Positions 34,834 to 43,656 of a stretch of DNA of 56,367 bases are shown one piece after another. The position numbers were made by a program, and so were the translations under genes. The DNA is from Chloroflexota bacterium (GTDB lineage: Bacteria > Chloroflexota > Anaerolineae > Anaerolineales > Villigracilaceae), in contig JAIOAQ010000020.1 of the NCBI GenBank assembly GCA_019873735.1, positions 1 through 56,367 of the forward strand. Reading direction: 5' to 3'. Positions within the stretch are counted from its first letter, which is position 1, and each line of letters begins with the position of its first letter. The notes beneath the pieces are model-generated. The model was not told where the DNA came from and searched no databases. It saw only the letters and a list, made by a program, of their open reading frames with translations.

Positions 34834-34862
34834 TTGACAAAGCCGCAAAAATTCCCTATACT
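34834..34862 (+). promoter_or_regulatory. Promoter of the LacI regulator
   Basis: TTGACA (34834-34839) and TATACT (34857-34862) have exactly 17 nt between them. The operator at 34867 begins 4 nt later, over the likely start site. Confidence 0.85.
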
Positions 34863-34866
34863 TATA

Positions 34867-34880
34867 GTAACACGTGTTAC
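34867..34880 (+). promoter_or_regulatory. LacI-family operator 1
   Basis: GTAACACGTGTTAC is a perfect 14-bp palindrome with the central CG typical of LacI/GalR sites. It overlaps the start point of the regulator's own promoter, implying autorepression. Its core TAACACGTGTTA recurs at 35948-35961. Confidence 0.88.
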
Positions 34881-34900
34881 TAACGCCAGAGATTCCTGCC

Positions 34901-35926
34901 ATGAGTACCCGCCGCCCGACCAGCCATGATGTAGCCCGCCTTGCCGGCGTCTCGCGCACGACGGTGTCATTCGTGCTCAATAATGTGCCGGGGGTCAGCA
35001 TCAGCGAGGCCACGCGCCAGCGTGTGCAGGAAGCCGCCCGCCAACTGAACTATCACCCCGACTCGGCCGGGCGGAAACTGGCCAGCGGCAAAGCCTGCGC
35101 CATGGGACTGGTGCTGCGTCAAAACCCTGAGCAAGTCTTTGCCGATGCCTTCCTGGTACAGGTTGTTCTGGGGGTGGAGCAAGCCGCTGCCCAACAGGGT
35201 TTTCACGTCCTGCTCAAGCCGGTTGCGCCCGATGACAAAGACGGGTACGCCCGGCTCATCCAGGAAAATCACGTAGACGGCATCATCCTCTCCGGCCCGC
35301 GCCAGGACGATGAGGAAATCCTGCACCTCCACAGTCAGGGCGTTCCGATCGTTCTGATGGGTCAATTGCCCGGCAGCCACATCCCTTATGTGGACATCGA
35401 CGCAGTAGCAGGCGCGGCAACCGCCGTGCGCCACCTGACGGAAAACGGCCACCGGCAGATCGGGTTGATCACCAACGCCCCGCTTTCCTACACGTCCGCC
35501 CAACAGCGGCGGCAAGGATATTTACAGGCCCTGTCGGAAAGCGGCCTGACGCCCGATGAGACCTTGATCCGGCAAGGCAACTATACGCCCGCCAGCGGTT
35601 ATGAGGCCATGCAGGCATTGCTGGCTCGAACCCCGTTGCCTACTGCTGTGTTCGTAGCCAGCGACGTGGTTGCCATGGGCGCCATTCAGGCCATCAAGCA
35701 AGCCGGCATGCGGATTCCAGAGGATATCGCCGTTGTCGGCTTTGACGATATCCCCCTTGCCGCCTATTACGATCCGCCGCTGACCACCATCCGCCTGCCA
35801 GCCTTTGGATTGGGCTGGGCAGCCGGCGAGCGGCTGGCACGTCTGATTCAGGGAGAAAGCCTGCGCCGCCAGGAACTGCTCCTGGAAACACAACTCATCG
35901 TGCGCGCATCCAGCCTCAGGAGATGA
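34901..35926 (+). CDS. LacI-family transcriptional regulator
   Basis: 341 residues. The N-terminal helix-turn-helix reads SHDVARLAGVSRTTVSFVLNN, followed by the hinge helix region ATRQRVQEAARQLNYHPDSAGRKLASGK and a periplasmic-binding-like sugar domain (about 60-335). It should repress its own gene and the aglEFG-treS operon, with release by an alpha-glucoside or maltose-like inducer. The two palindromes at 34867 and 35948 flank the gene and support this. ATG 34901 fits the family start. Confidence 0.95.
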   Translation: MSTRRPTSHDVARLAGVSRTTVSFVLNNVPGVSISEATRQRVQEAARQLNYHPDSAGRKLASGKACAMGLVLRQNPEQVFADAFLVQVVLGVEQAAAQQGFHVLLKPVAPDDKDGYARLIQENHVDGIILSGPRQDDEEILHLHSQGVPIVLMGQLPGSHIPYVDIDAVAGAATAVRHLTENGHRQIGLITNAPLSYTSAQQRRQGYLQALSESGLTPDETLIRQGNYTPASGYEAMQALLARTPLPTAVFVASDVVAMGAIQAIKQAGMRIPEDIAVVGFDDIPLAAYYDPPLTTIRLPAFGLGWAAGERLARLIQGESLRRQELLLETQLIVRASSLRR

Positions 35927-35947
35927 GCGCTTTTTTTTGCGTTGTTA

Positions 35948-35961
35948 CTAACACGTGTTAG
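35948..35961 (+). promoter_or_regulatory. LacI-family operator 2, before aglE
   Basis: CTAACACGTGTTAG is a perfect palindrome with the same 12-bp core as operator 1. It lies 21 nt after the lacI stop and about 100 nt before the binding-protein gene. The two sites are about 1.08 kb apart and could also loop. The promoter itself is not clear from sequence. Confidence 0.85.
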
Positions 35962-36059
35962 TTCAAGGAGGTGATTTGCTCCCCTAAAAAAAACAAGCCC
36001 CCTTTCAAACCCAAGTGTGTTCCTTTTTTTTCAACCTAAAATCACAAGGAGAGAAGACC

Positions 36060-37403
36060 ATGAAAGCCAAGTTCGTTCTGTTCGTGATGATCGTTGGGCT
36101 GCTGCTGGCAGCCTGCGGCCCTCAGCCTGCCGAGACAGTAGTCACCGAAGCCGCCCCGGCAGAACCGGCCGCCACCGAAGCCCCTGCTACCGAAGCGCCT
36201 GCCGAACCGGCCGCCCCGGAAATGTGCATGGGCGCGCAGCCAGGCGATGAGTTGACCGTCATGTACGTCTGGTCTGGCGCGGAGGAAGAAAAACTCAACG
36301 CCATTTTCAAGCCGCTGGTGGATACGTGCGGAATCAAGATTGTGGCCGAGTCCACCCGCGACGCTGCCGTCGTGGATACCCGCGTGCAGAGCGCGCCGCC
36401 TGATATCCTCTTCTGGCCCAGCACCGCGCCCGTAGATCTGTACACCGACAAACTCGTCCCGCTCGACACGGTGGGCGGCATAGCAGAAAACTACGCTTCG
36501 TACTGGCTGGACCTGGGCACCAGAGACGGCAAGTGGCTGGCCGTGCCGGTCAAGGCCGATATCAAGTCTATCGTCTGGTACAGCCCGGCGCAGTTTGAGG
36601 CCTTTGGGTATGAAGTCCCCACCACCTTTGAGGAACTGGACGCCCTGGTTGAAAAGATGGTCGCAGACGGCAATGTGCCATGGAGCATGGGGATGGAAAG
36701 CGGCGCGGCTACCGGCTGGACCGGCTCGGACTTCATCCAGGACATTTTGCTGGCCCAGCAAGGCCCCGAATATGTCTCCAAGATCATCTCCGGCGAAATC
36801 CCTTACAACGATGCAGGCGTGCTGCAGGCCTATCAGACCTACTACAAGTGGGCTTCTGATCCCAAGTACACCGTCGGCGGCGCAGAAGGCACACTGAACA
36901 CCGCCTTCCTGGATGCCATCTACAAACCATTTGCCTCCCCGGCAGAAGCCATGATGGTCAAGCAGTCTGGTTTTGCGGGCGGCGAGATCGTCAAGCAGTT
37001 CCCCAACCTGGTCTATGGCACCGACTTTGACTTCTTCCCCTTCCCGGGTGCCAAGGGCATGCAGGGCGGCGCCGACTTCATGATGGTCTTTGGCACATCC
37101 AATGCCACCAAGGCGATGGTTGCCTACCTGACCGGGCCGGAAGGCGCGGCGAATTGGGCGCAGGCCGGCTTTGACCTCTCGCCCAACAAACTGGCGGCCG
37201 GCAAGTACACAGACGCCCAACTGGCCAAGAAGGGTGAAGCCCTGGCGAATGCTGCCGGTTTCACGCCGGATATCGGCGATACCATCCCGGCGCCGTTCGG
37301 CGAGGCCGAGTGGAAGGCCATCATCGAGGTCTTGCAGGGCGGTGACATTCAGGCCGCACTGGATAAGGCCGCTCAGGCCCAGGCCGAAGCCTTGAAGAAA
37401 TAA
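36060..37403 (+). CDS. aglE: Alpha-glucoside ABC transporter binding lipoprotein (AglE-like)
   Basis: 447 residues. The lipoprotein signal MKAKFVLFVMIVGLLLAAC ends in a lipobox (LAAC), so the mature protein is lipid-anchored. A low-complexity Ala/Pro/Glu/Thr linker (about 22-60) follows, then a family 1 solute-binding fold. The sugar specificity is inferred from the downstream AglF- and AglG-type permeases and treS. AAGGAGAGAAG precedes ATG 36060. Confidence 0.88.
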   Translation: MKAKFVLFVMIVGLLLAACGPQPAETVVTEAAPAEPAATEAPATEAPAEPAAPEMCMGAQPGDELTVMYVWSGAEEEKLNAIFKPLVDTCGIKIVAESTRDAAVVDTRVQSAPPDILFWPSTAPVDLYTDKLVPLDTVGGIAENYASYWLDLGTRDGKWLAVPVKADIKSIVWYSPAQFEAFGYEVPTTFEELDALVEKMVADGNVPWSMGMESGAATGWTGSDFIQDILLAQQGPEYVSKIISGEIPYNDAGVLQAYQTYYKWASDPKYTVGGAEGTLNTAFLDAIYKPFASPAEAMMVKQSGFAGGEIVKQFPNLVYGTDFDFFPFPGAKGMQGGADFMMVFGTSNATKAMVAYLTGPEGAANWAQAGFDLSPNKLAAGKYTDAQLAKKGEALANAAGFTPDIGDTIPAPFGEAEWKAIIEVLQGGDIQAALDKAAQAQAEALKK

Positions 37404-37421
37404 GAGCATTCTCTACTCTCC

Positions 37422-37459
37422 GGAATGGCAGGACGCAACTCAGGCGCTCCTGCCATTCC
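37422..37459 (+). other. Hairpin between aglE and aglF
   Basis: GGAATGGCAGGA and TCCTGCCATTCC pair perfectly over 12 bp with a 14-nt loop, 18 nt after the aglE stop. Such hairpins after binding-protein genes usually protect the upstream mRNA so the binding protein is made in excess. A T run occurs about 14 nt later, so partial termination is also possible. Confidence 0.65.
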
Positions 37460-37495
37460 CCCTGACCTACTGTTTTTTCCTGATAAGGAGGGCAT

Positions 37496-38407
37496 ATGCT
37501 CCCAACGATTACAAGGCAGGGACGGCTGATTCCCTGGTTATATCTGGCACCTGCATTGGTCATTATGCTTATATTCGTTGTTTTTCCCGTTTTCAATACC
37601 ATCAGTCTCAGCCTGAAAGATAAAACCAGCACGCGCTCTGCAGAGGTAAGTTGCGTGGCAGGCGAACCCTGCTGGGGGAAACTTGAAAATTACCGCTATG
37701 CCCTGACCAACCCGGAAATGACGCAGGCCCTGCGCAACAATGCCCGCTGGCTCATCCTGATGGTGCCCGGAACGGTCATTGTGGGCCTGCTGTTTGCCCT
37801 GCTGGCAGATCGGGTCCCTTATGAAAGCCTGGCAAAGTCCATTATTTTCATGCCCATGGCCATTTCGTTTGTCGGAGCAGGCGTCATCTGGCGCTTCGTC
37901 TATCACATCGAAAGCGGCGGTGGGGAACAAATTGGCCTGCTCAATGCCCTGCTGGTAAGGCTGGGCGCCAGTCCGGTTGCTTTCTTGAGCAATCCGGCCA
38001 TCAATAACTATGCGCTTATGGTCGTGGGGGTGTGGTTGTGGGCGGGTTTCTGTATGACGGTGCTCTCGGCTGCCATCAAAGGTCTGCCCAGCGAGGTACT
38101 GGAAGCCGCACGCGTGGACGGCACCAACGAGTGGCAACTTTTCTGGCGCATCATGCTGCCGATGATCGCTCCTACGCTTCTGGTCGTCACCACCACGATG
38201 GTCATCAACGTACTCAAAATCTTCGATATCGTCTTCGTCATGACCGGCGGAAACTTCGGCACGGAAGTGATCGCCAACCGCATGTTCAAACTCATTGTCA
38301 CCGACACCGGCCGTTCCATGGCGATTGCCGTCCTGCTGATTGTCCTCACCATTCCACTGGTGCTCTTCAATGTATACCGCTTCCGCCTGCAGGAGAGAGA
38401 AGAATGA
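37496..38407 (+). CDS. aglF: Alpha-glucoside ABC permease (AglF-like)
   Basis: 303 residues with six membrane segments. The EAA loop that contacts the ATPase reads EVLEAARVDGTNEWQLFWRI. The first extracytoplasmic loop has two closely spaced Cys (SCVAGEPCWG), possibly a disulfide. AAGGAGGGCAT gives a strong ribosome binding site. It overlaps the next permease gene as ATGA. No ATPase of the MsmX/AglK type is encoded in the cluster, so one must be shared from elsewhere. Confidence 0.92.
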   Translation: MLPTITRQGRLIPWLYLAPALVIMLIFVVFPVFNTISLSLKDKTSTRSAEVSCVAGEPCWGKLENYRYALTNPEMTQALRNNARWLILMVPGTVIVGLLFALLADRVPYESLAKSIIFMPMAISFVGAGVIWRFVYHIESGGGEQIGLLNALLVRLGASPVAFLSNPAINNYALMVVGVWLWAGFCMTVLSAAIKGLPSEVLEAARVDGTNEWQLFWRIMLPMIAPTLLVVTTTMVINVLKIFDIVFVMTGGNFGTEVIANRMFKLIVTDTGRSMAIAVLLIVLTIPLVLFNVYRFRLQEREE

Positions 38408-39618
38408 AACCCTTCAGCCGCCTCAATCACATCCTGCGCAACCTGCCGGTTCACCTGGCTTTGATCATCATGTGCCTGTTGTGGATTCTGCCAACCCTGG
38501 GCCTGTTCGTCACCTCCTTCCGCTCGCGCGAAGCGGTACGCGCTTCGGGATGGTGGACCATCCTTCAACGGGAGCAGCAACCAGGTCAGGCCGGATACGA
38601 AACCTATTGCGCCTCCTGCCATGGTCCGCGCGGCGACGCGTTGGCCGAGGCCGATCTGTCTGACCCGGCTCTGATTGCAAAATACCCGCGCGCCAACCGT
38701 TTGCTGCCCGTCCTGAAACAGGAAATCAACGGCATGCCGCATCTATCTGACCCTGCCTTGCCCGAAAACCCCAAAGACGCCCTGGACACGCTCACGCCGA
38801 TCGTAACGTATCTGCAAACCCTTTCCGGCGAAAGCGATCAAACCGCCCGCCTGACCCTGCGCAACTATGCCGATGCCCTGGTAGGATACAAAGGCACGCA
38901 GGACTACATCACCGACTGCCAACAAGGCACGGCCAGCGCCCTGGCTAAATTCCGCTGCGACGCAAGCGATCTGCTCAACCCGGAGGGCATGGGGCGCGCC
39001 TTTATTAACACCCTGATTGTAGCCATCCCTTCAACCATTCTGCCGGTCTTTTTTGCCGCGCTGGCGGCTTATGCCTTTGCCTGGATGGATTTCAAAGGCC
39101 GTCAGTGGTTGTTTGCCATCCTGGTTGGGCTTCAAATCGTCCCGCTGCAAATGACGCTGGTACCAATTGCCCGCTTATATGTTTCGCTGGGCATGGCCGA
39201 TACGTTTTTGGGCATCTGGCTCTTCCATACCGGCTTTGGCCTGCCTTACGCCATTTACCTAATGCGCAACTTTATCGGCGGCCTGCCGCGCGAAATGTTC
39301 GAATCGGCTTACATAGACGGCGCCAATCACTGGCTGGTCTTCCTGCGCATGGTCTTGCCGCTCTCGCTGCCGGCCATCGCCTCGCTTGGCATTTTCCAGT
39401 TCTTGTGGGTCTGGAACGATTTCCTGGTGGCAAAGGTCTTCCTGGCCACGCATCCCGTCCTGACCGTTCAGGTGACCAACCTGATTGACCCGCGCGGCGG
39501 CAACTGGCATATCCTGACCGGCGCGGCCTTCCTTTCATTCATCATCCCCATGATTGTCTTCTTTGCATTCCAACGCTACTTCGTGCGCGGCCTGCTGGCC
39601 GGCTCGGTGAAAGGATGA
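38404..39618 (+). CDS. aglG: AglG-type ABC permease with inserted cytochrome c domain
   Basis: 404 residues. TM1 (about 17-38) is followed by a loop of about 140 residues, then five membrane segments with the EAA motif [20 protein letters not shown] and the AglG ending [14 protein letters not shown]. AglG proteins have a large loop here; in this one it contains [15 protein letters not shown], a heme c attachment motif (Cys69, Cys72, His73), and NGMPHLSD with a possible axial Met111, closing with a helix [11 protein letters not shown], as in class I cytochromes c. [10 protein letters not shown] then rejoins the usual permease sequence. The frame is continuous across the insertion. The loop should lie outside, where heme c is attached. 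A second Cys pair (DCQQ, FRCD) follows. Confidence 0.9.
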   Translation: MKPFSRLNHILRNLPVHLALIIMCLLWILPTLGLFVTSFRSREAVRASGWWTILQREQQPGQAGYETYCASCHGPRGDALAEADLSDPALIAKYPRANRLLPVLKQEINGMPHLSDPALPENPKDALDTLTPIVTYLQTLSGESDQTARLTLRNYADALVGYKGTQDYITDCQQGTASALAKFRCDASDLLNPEGMGRAFINTLIVAIPSTILPVFFAALAAYAFAWMDFKGRQWLFAILVGLQIVPLQMTLVPIARLYVSLGMADTFLGIWLFHTGFGLPYAIYLMRNFIGGLPREMFESAYIDGANHWLVFLRMVLPLSLPAIASLGIFQFLWVWNDFLVAKVFLATHPVLTVQVTNLIDPRGGNWHILTGAAFLSFIIPMIVFFAFQRYFVRGLLAGSVKG

Positions 39619-39619
39619 T

Positions 39620-41227
39620 ATGCCCTGGTACAAAAATGCTGTCTTTTACGAAATCTACCTGCGGGCATTCTACGACAGTAACGGCGACGGCCATGGCGAT
39701 CTACGCGGTTTGATACAAAAACTGGACTATCTGCAAGAACTGGGCGTAGATTGTCTCTGGCTGATGCCCACCTATCCATCTCCGCTGAAGGATGACGGCT
39801 ACGATATCGCGGATTATCGCAGCATTCATCCAGACTATGGCAACTTAGACGATTTCAAAGCCCTTCTCGAGGCGGCACACGCCCGGAACCTGCGCCTGAT
39901 TCTCGACCTGGTCATCAACCACACCTCCGACCAACACCCCTGGTTCCAGTCTGCCCGCGCCGACCGCAATTCGCCCTTCCGCGATTACTATGTCTGGAGT
40001 GACGACCCGCAGCGTTACAAACGGGCGCGCATCATCTTTTGTGATACAGAGACTTCGAATTGGACCTGGGACGAGCAGGCCGGTCAGTACTACTGGCACC
40101 GCTTCTATGCCTGCCAGCCCGACCTGAATTACGATAACCCGGCCGTGCAGGACGAAATCCTGGATGTGATGCGCTTCTGGCTCGACCTCGGGGTGGATGG
40201 CTTTCGCGTGGACGCCGTCCCTTACCTGTTCGAACGCGAGGGCACCAACTGCGAAAACCTGCCCGAAACTCACGCCTTCCTGCAAAGAATGCGCCGCTTC
40301 GTGGATGAGCACTATCCGGACCGGCTTTTGCTTTGCGAGGCCAATCAGTGGCCGCAAGACGTACGGGCCTATTTCGGTGATACAGAGGGCAAAGAGTTTC
40401 ATATGGCCTTCCACTTCCCGCTCATGCCGCGCTTGTTCATGGCGCTGGCCAAAGCCGATTACACCCCCATCCGCTGGGTATTCGAGCAAACCCCGCCCAT
40501 CCCCGATGACTGCCAATGGTGCACCTTCTTGCGCAATCACGATGAATTGACTCTGGAAATGGTCACGCCAGAAGAGCGCGAATGGATGTGGAAGACCTAT
40601 GCTCCACAACGGCGCATGCGTCTTAACCTCGGCATCCGCCGCCGGCTGGCGCCGCTGCTGGACAACAATCGGCGCAAGATCGAATTGCTCAACTCCCTGC
40701 TTTTTACGCTGCCCGGCGCACCAATCCTCTACTATGGCGACGAAATCGGCATGGGAGATGATCTGAATCTGTCCGACCGCAACGGCCTGCGTACGCCCAT
40801 GCAGTGGGACGCCAGCCCTCAGGCCGGGTTCTCCACGGCCAAACGTCCGTATGCCTCGCCCGTCCCTACCCCCGGCTACCGCCCGCAGGAGGTCAACGTC
40901 GCCGCGCAAATGGCCGACCCGCAATCCCTCTGGCATGCCATCCGGCGGATGATACGCGCCCGCAAGCAATACCCCAGCCTGCAATGCGGCACGCTCCGCT
41001 GGCTGGAGGGCAACGATCCATCTATTGCTGCCTTTGAGCGCGCCTGCAACGGTCAGAGGATGCTGCTCATCCATAACCTGAGCAGCCAAACGCGGCCCTG
41101 CGCCGTGAAAATCACCAACGCAAAAAAGTTGACCAATGCCCTCACCGGGCAGGAATTCATCCACCCCCTGGAATTGCAAAACTATCGCCTGGCGCCCTGG
41201 GAATATCTCTGGCTCTTGTTATCCTGA
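39620..41227 (+). CDS. treS: Trehalose synthase (maltose alpha-D-glucosyltransferase)
   Basis: 535 residues, GH13. It interconverts maltose and trehalose. Catalytic residues: Asp in [10 protein letters not shown], Glu in LLLCEANQW and Asp in [12 protein letters not shown]. The segment [17 protein letters not shown], the stretch [11 protein letters not shown] and [12 protein letters not shown] are specific for TreS rather than plain alpha-glucosidase. No maltokinase domain is fused. The ATG lies 1 nt after the aglG stop. With the transporter it would turn imported alpha-glucosides into trehalose or the reverse. An oligo-1,6-glucosidase is the alternative. Confidence 0.9.
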   Translation: MPWYKNAVFYEIYLRAFYDSNGDGHGDLRGLIQKLDYLQELGVDCLWLMPTYPSPLKDDGYDIADYRSIHPDYGNLDDFKALLEAAHARNLRLILDLVINHTSDQHPWFQSARADRNSPFRDYYVWSDDPQRYKRARIIFCDTETSNWTWDEQAGQYYWHRFYACQPDLNYDNPAVQDEILDVMRFWLDLGVDGFRVDAVPYLFEREGTNCENLPETHAFLQRMRRFVDEHYPDRLLLCEANQWPQDVRAYFGDTEGKEFHMAFHFPLMPRLFMALAKADYTPIRWVFEQTPPIPDDCQWCTFLRNHDELTLEMVTPEEREWMWKTYAPQRRMRLNLGIRRRLAPLLDNNRRKIELLNSLLFTLPGAPILYYGDEIGMGDDLNLSDRNGLRTPMQWDASPQAGFSTAKRPYASPVPTPGYRPQEVNVAAQMADPQSLWHAIRRMIRARKQYPSLQCGTLRWLEGNDPSIAAFERACNGQRMLLIHNLSSQTRPCAVKITNAKKLTNALTGQEFIHPLELQNYRLAPWEYLWLLLS

Positions 41228-41228
41228 G

Positions 41229-41384
41229 CGCGCGTAACTGCCTGCCAACAGCCAAAAAGGGGAAGAAAGATACCGCTATGTGTCATTGCGAGGGCGCAGC
41301 CCGAAGCAATCTCCGGCCTTTGCGGGGAGACTGCCACGCTCGCTGCGCTCGCTCGCAGCGACAGGTAAGTAGTTACGAGCGCGC
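41229..41384 (+). repeat. Composite repeat: GTAACTGCC ends around GTCATTGCGAG
   Basis: Outer ends gcgcgcgtaactgcctgcc and cagg...gttacgagcgcgc are inverted copies of the GTAACTGCC element. Inside, 41281-41362 is a gtcattgcgagg...gcagcgacag repeat of the type seen at 12236. The nesting suggests one element inserted in the other. From 41385 to 41756 the sequence is AT-rich with no gene or convincing promoter. Confidence 0.65.
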
Positions 41385-41756
41385 TGCCATTTTCTAATCA
41401 GCGACATGGCCTCTGCCCGATACAGAGGCCATGTCGTTTTTGGCGGCGTTGAAAAAATGAGCAGTTTCCCCACTGCATGAACCATTTCTTTGAATATCGG
41501 CACAAATTTCACGAAGGGACACGAATTTTCCTGACGTTTTTTGCAAAATTCGTTTCATTCGTGGCAAATTGTTTTCAGCAACACCGCAGAGGAAGACTGT
41601 CAAAAAATGAATCCGGTCAAAACGCTAAAGCAAACAAATTTATTCAACCATTTTTCATGATATTTATCTAAATTATGTTAGAATATACCTATCCATTATT
41701 GACCCCAAAACACCATTTTGCTACACTTCAAAAAATACCGGTAAAAGGAGCACGCT

Positions 41757-43328
41757 ATGTCTGATTTCAAACTCACCTACGCCACCATGTTCAACCCCCC
41801 GCCCGAATTGCACACGCGCTACGAAGAGGCGCTGGCGCGCGTCAAGGCTGCGCTTGGGCGGGAACATGCCATGCTGATTGACGGCCAGGATGTTTTCGCC
41901 GACGAGAAGTATCAGGATTTTTCTCCCATCAATACGGACCTGGTGCTTGCCACGCTGCAAAAGGGCAACGAAAACCACGCGCATCAGGCGCTGGACGCCG
42001 CCCGCAAGGCCTTTCCGGCCTGGAGCCGCACCCCGTGGCAGGAGCGGGTAAAAGTCATGCGCCGGGTGGCGGCGCTGATCGAAGAACGCCTTTTCGACCT
42101 TTCGGCGGCACTCTCGCTGGAGGTGGGAAAGAACCGCATGGAAGCCCTGGGCGACGTGCAGGAAACCGCCGACCTGATCAATTACGCCTGCGACCAGATG
42201 GAAAAAAATAACGGCTACATTGTGGAAATGGGCAAAGACCCGCTGATCGGCTATGAGGCACAAAACGTTTCGGTGCTCAAACCTTACGGCGTCTGGCTGG
42301 TCATCAGCCCGTTTAACTTTCCGGTGGCGTTGACCGGCGGCCCTGCCGGCGCGGCGCTGGTGACCGGCAATACGGTCATCGTCAAACCGGCCAGTGATAC
42401 GGCCTGGGTGGTGCGTCTGCTGGCGGAGGTCTTCCGCGATGCGGGGCTGCCGAAGGGCGTTTTCAATTACGTCACCGGGCCGGGCAGCACGCTGGGGCAG
42501 GCATTGATCACCTGCGCCGTAGATGGAGTCACATTCACCGGCTCTTACGATGTCGGCGCGAAGATTTTCCGCGATTTTTCCAACTGCAATTGGGTGCGCC
42601 CGATTGTGCTGGAACTGGGCGGTAAGAATGCCACCATCGTCTCGCGTCATGCTGACCTGGAACGCGCCGCCCTGGGCATTGTCCGCTCGGCTTTTGGGTT
42701 GCAAGGACAGAAGTGCTCCGCCGCCTCGCGCGTTTTTGTGGAGGAGCAGGTATATGACGAACTGGTTGCCCGCCTGAAAGAACTAACAGAAAAGTTGACC
42801 ATCGGCGACCCGACCGACCGCTCGGTTTATCTGGGGCCGGTGATCAATGCGGGTGCCTACAAAGATTATCAGGCCTACATCCAAGAAATCGCCCAGGCGG
42901 GCGGCAAGTTCCTGACCGGCGGCAAGGTCAAAACCGGTGGCATGTACGATAAGGGCTATTACTGTGAGCCGACCCTGGTCACCGACCTGCCCTATCACAA
43001 CCGTCTGTGGAAGCATGAAATGTTCCTGCCGATTACCACCATCGGCAAGGTGAAGAACCTGGAAGAAGCCATGCAGTATGCCAACGAAGTCCATTATGGC
43101 CTCACCGCCGGCTTTTACGGCAGCGAAGAGGAAGCCAGGTGGTTCTTTGATCATATCGAGGCGGGCGTGGCCTACGCCAACCGTCCACAGGGTGCGACCA
43201 CAGGCGCCTGGCCCGGCTATCAGCCTTTTGGCGGATGGAAGGCCTCTGGCTCCAGCGGCAAGAACGCCGGCGGGCATTATTACCTGCCGTTGTACATGCA
43301 CGAACAGATACATACGATTATCCGATAG
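41757..43328 (+). CDS. pruA: 1-pyrroline-5-carboxylate dehydrogenase
   Basis: 523 residues, standalone form. It oxidises glutamate semialdehyde to glutamate with NAD. The aldehyde dehydrogenase signature includes ISPFNFPVALTGGPAGAALV, LELGGKNA (general base Glu) and GLQGQKCSAASR (nucleophile Cys). The C-terminal GATTGAWPGYQPFGGWKASG matches the P5CDH subgroup. AAAGGAGCACGCT precedes the ATG. No proline dehydrogenase is nearby, so arginine or proline degradation cannot be distinguished. Confidence 0.93.
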   Translation: MSDFKLTYATMFNPPPELHTRYEEALARVKAALGREHAMLIDGQDVFADEKYQDFSPINTDLVLATLQKGNENHAHQALDAARKAFPAWSRTPWQERVKVMRRVAALIEERLFDLSAALSLEVGKNRMEALGDVQETADLINYACDQMEKNNGYIVEMGKDPLIGYEAQNVSVLKPYGVWLVISPFNFPVALTGGPAGAALVTGNTVIVKPASDTAWVVRLLAEVFRDAGLPKGVFNYVTGPGSTLGQALITCAVDGVTFTGSYDVGAKIFRDFSNCNWVRPIVLELGGKNATIVSRHADLERAALGIVRSAFGLQGQKCSAASRVFVEEQVYDELVARLKELTEKLTIGDPTDRSVYLGPVINAGAYKDYQAYIQEIAQAGGKFLTGGKVKTGGMYDKGYYCEPTLVTDLPYHNRLWKHEMFLPITTIGKVKNLEEAMQYANEVHYGLTAGFYGSEEEARWFFDHIEAGVAYANRPQGATTGAWPGYQPFGGWKASGSSGKNAGGHYYLPLYMHEQIHTIIR

Positions 43329-43360
43329 AGAAAAGCCGCGTCGGTGTGAATGCTTGAAAA

Positions 43361-43398
43361 CAAAAGATGCCCGCTCTATAGGTGCCGGGCATCTTTTG
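43361..43398 (+). terminator. Bidirectional terminator
   Basis: CAAAAGATGCCCG and CGGGCATCTTTTG pair over 13 bp with a 12-nt loop between the convergent pruA and MoaD-like genes. T-rich tails are present on both strands. Confidence 0.85.
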
Positions 43399-43419
43399 TT
43401 CATTGCAAGAAGCGTTTTG

Positions 43420-43644
43420 CTATCCGCCGCCAACTACAGCCAGGACGCGCACTGTATCCCCATCCTGGATGACGTAGTCCTTTGTCTCCATGGCTCCATT
43501 CACCGAAACCATTGCAACCGTCTCTGGCACGATGCCCAGAGCAAGCAATTGTTCCCGCACCGTATGGCCGGCCTCGACGACATATTCATCCTTGCCGCCG
43601 ACCACATCCTTGAGTGAGCCGCTGAGACGAAAGATGGCAGGCAT
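43420..43644 (-). CDS. MoaD/ThiS-like protein of the AOR operon
   Basis: 74 residues, ubiquitin-like with a C-terminal triple glycine (VLAVVGGG). Carriers with this ending transfer sulfur as a thiocarboxylate in molybdopterin synthesis. It follows the AOR gene by 12 nt and is probably dedicated to making the tungstopterin of that enzyme. ThiS is the alternative. GGAAGAAGACGT precedes the ATG. Confidence 0.88.
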   Translation of the reverse strand: MPAIFRLSGSLKDVVGGKDEYVVEAGHTVREQLLALGIVPETVAMVSVNGAMETKDYVIQDGDTVRVLAVVGGG

Positions 43645-43656
43645 ACGTCTTCTTCC

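Noticed and set aside
36042-37409. 455-codon open frame on the minus strand
   Set aside because: Antisense to the binding lipoprotein gene with its lipobox and ribosome binding site.
38404-39618. Cytochrome domain as an assembly or frameshift artefact
   Set aside because: The frame is open from aglF overlap to treS, both halves match one permease, and the loop length is normal for the AglG group.
39845-41179. 444-codon open frame on the minus strand
   Set aside because: Antisense to treS; no recognisable domain.
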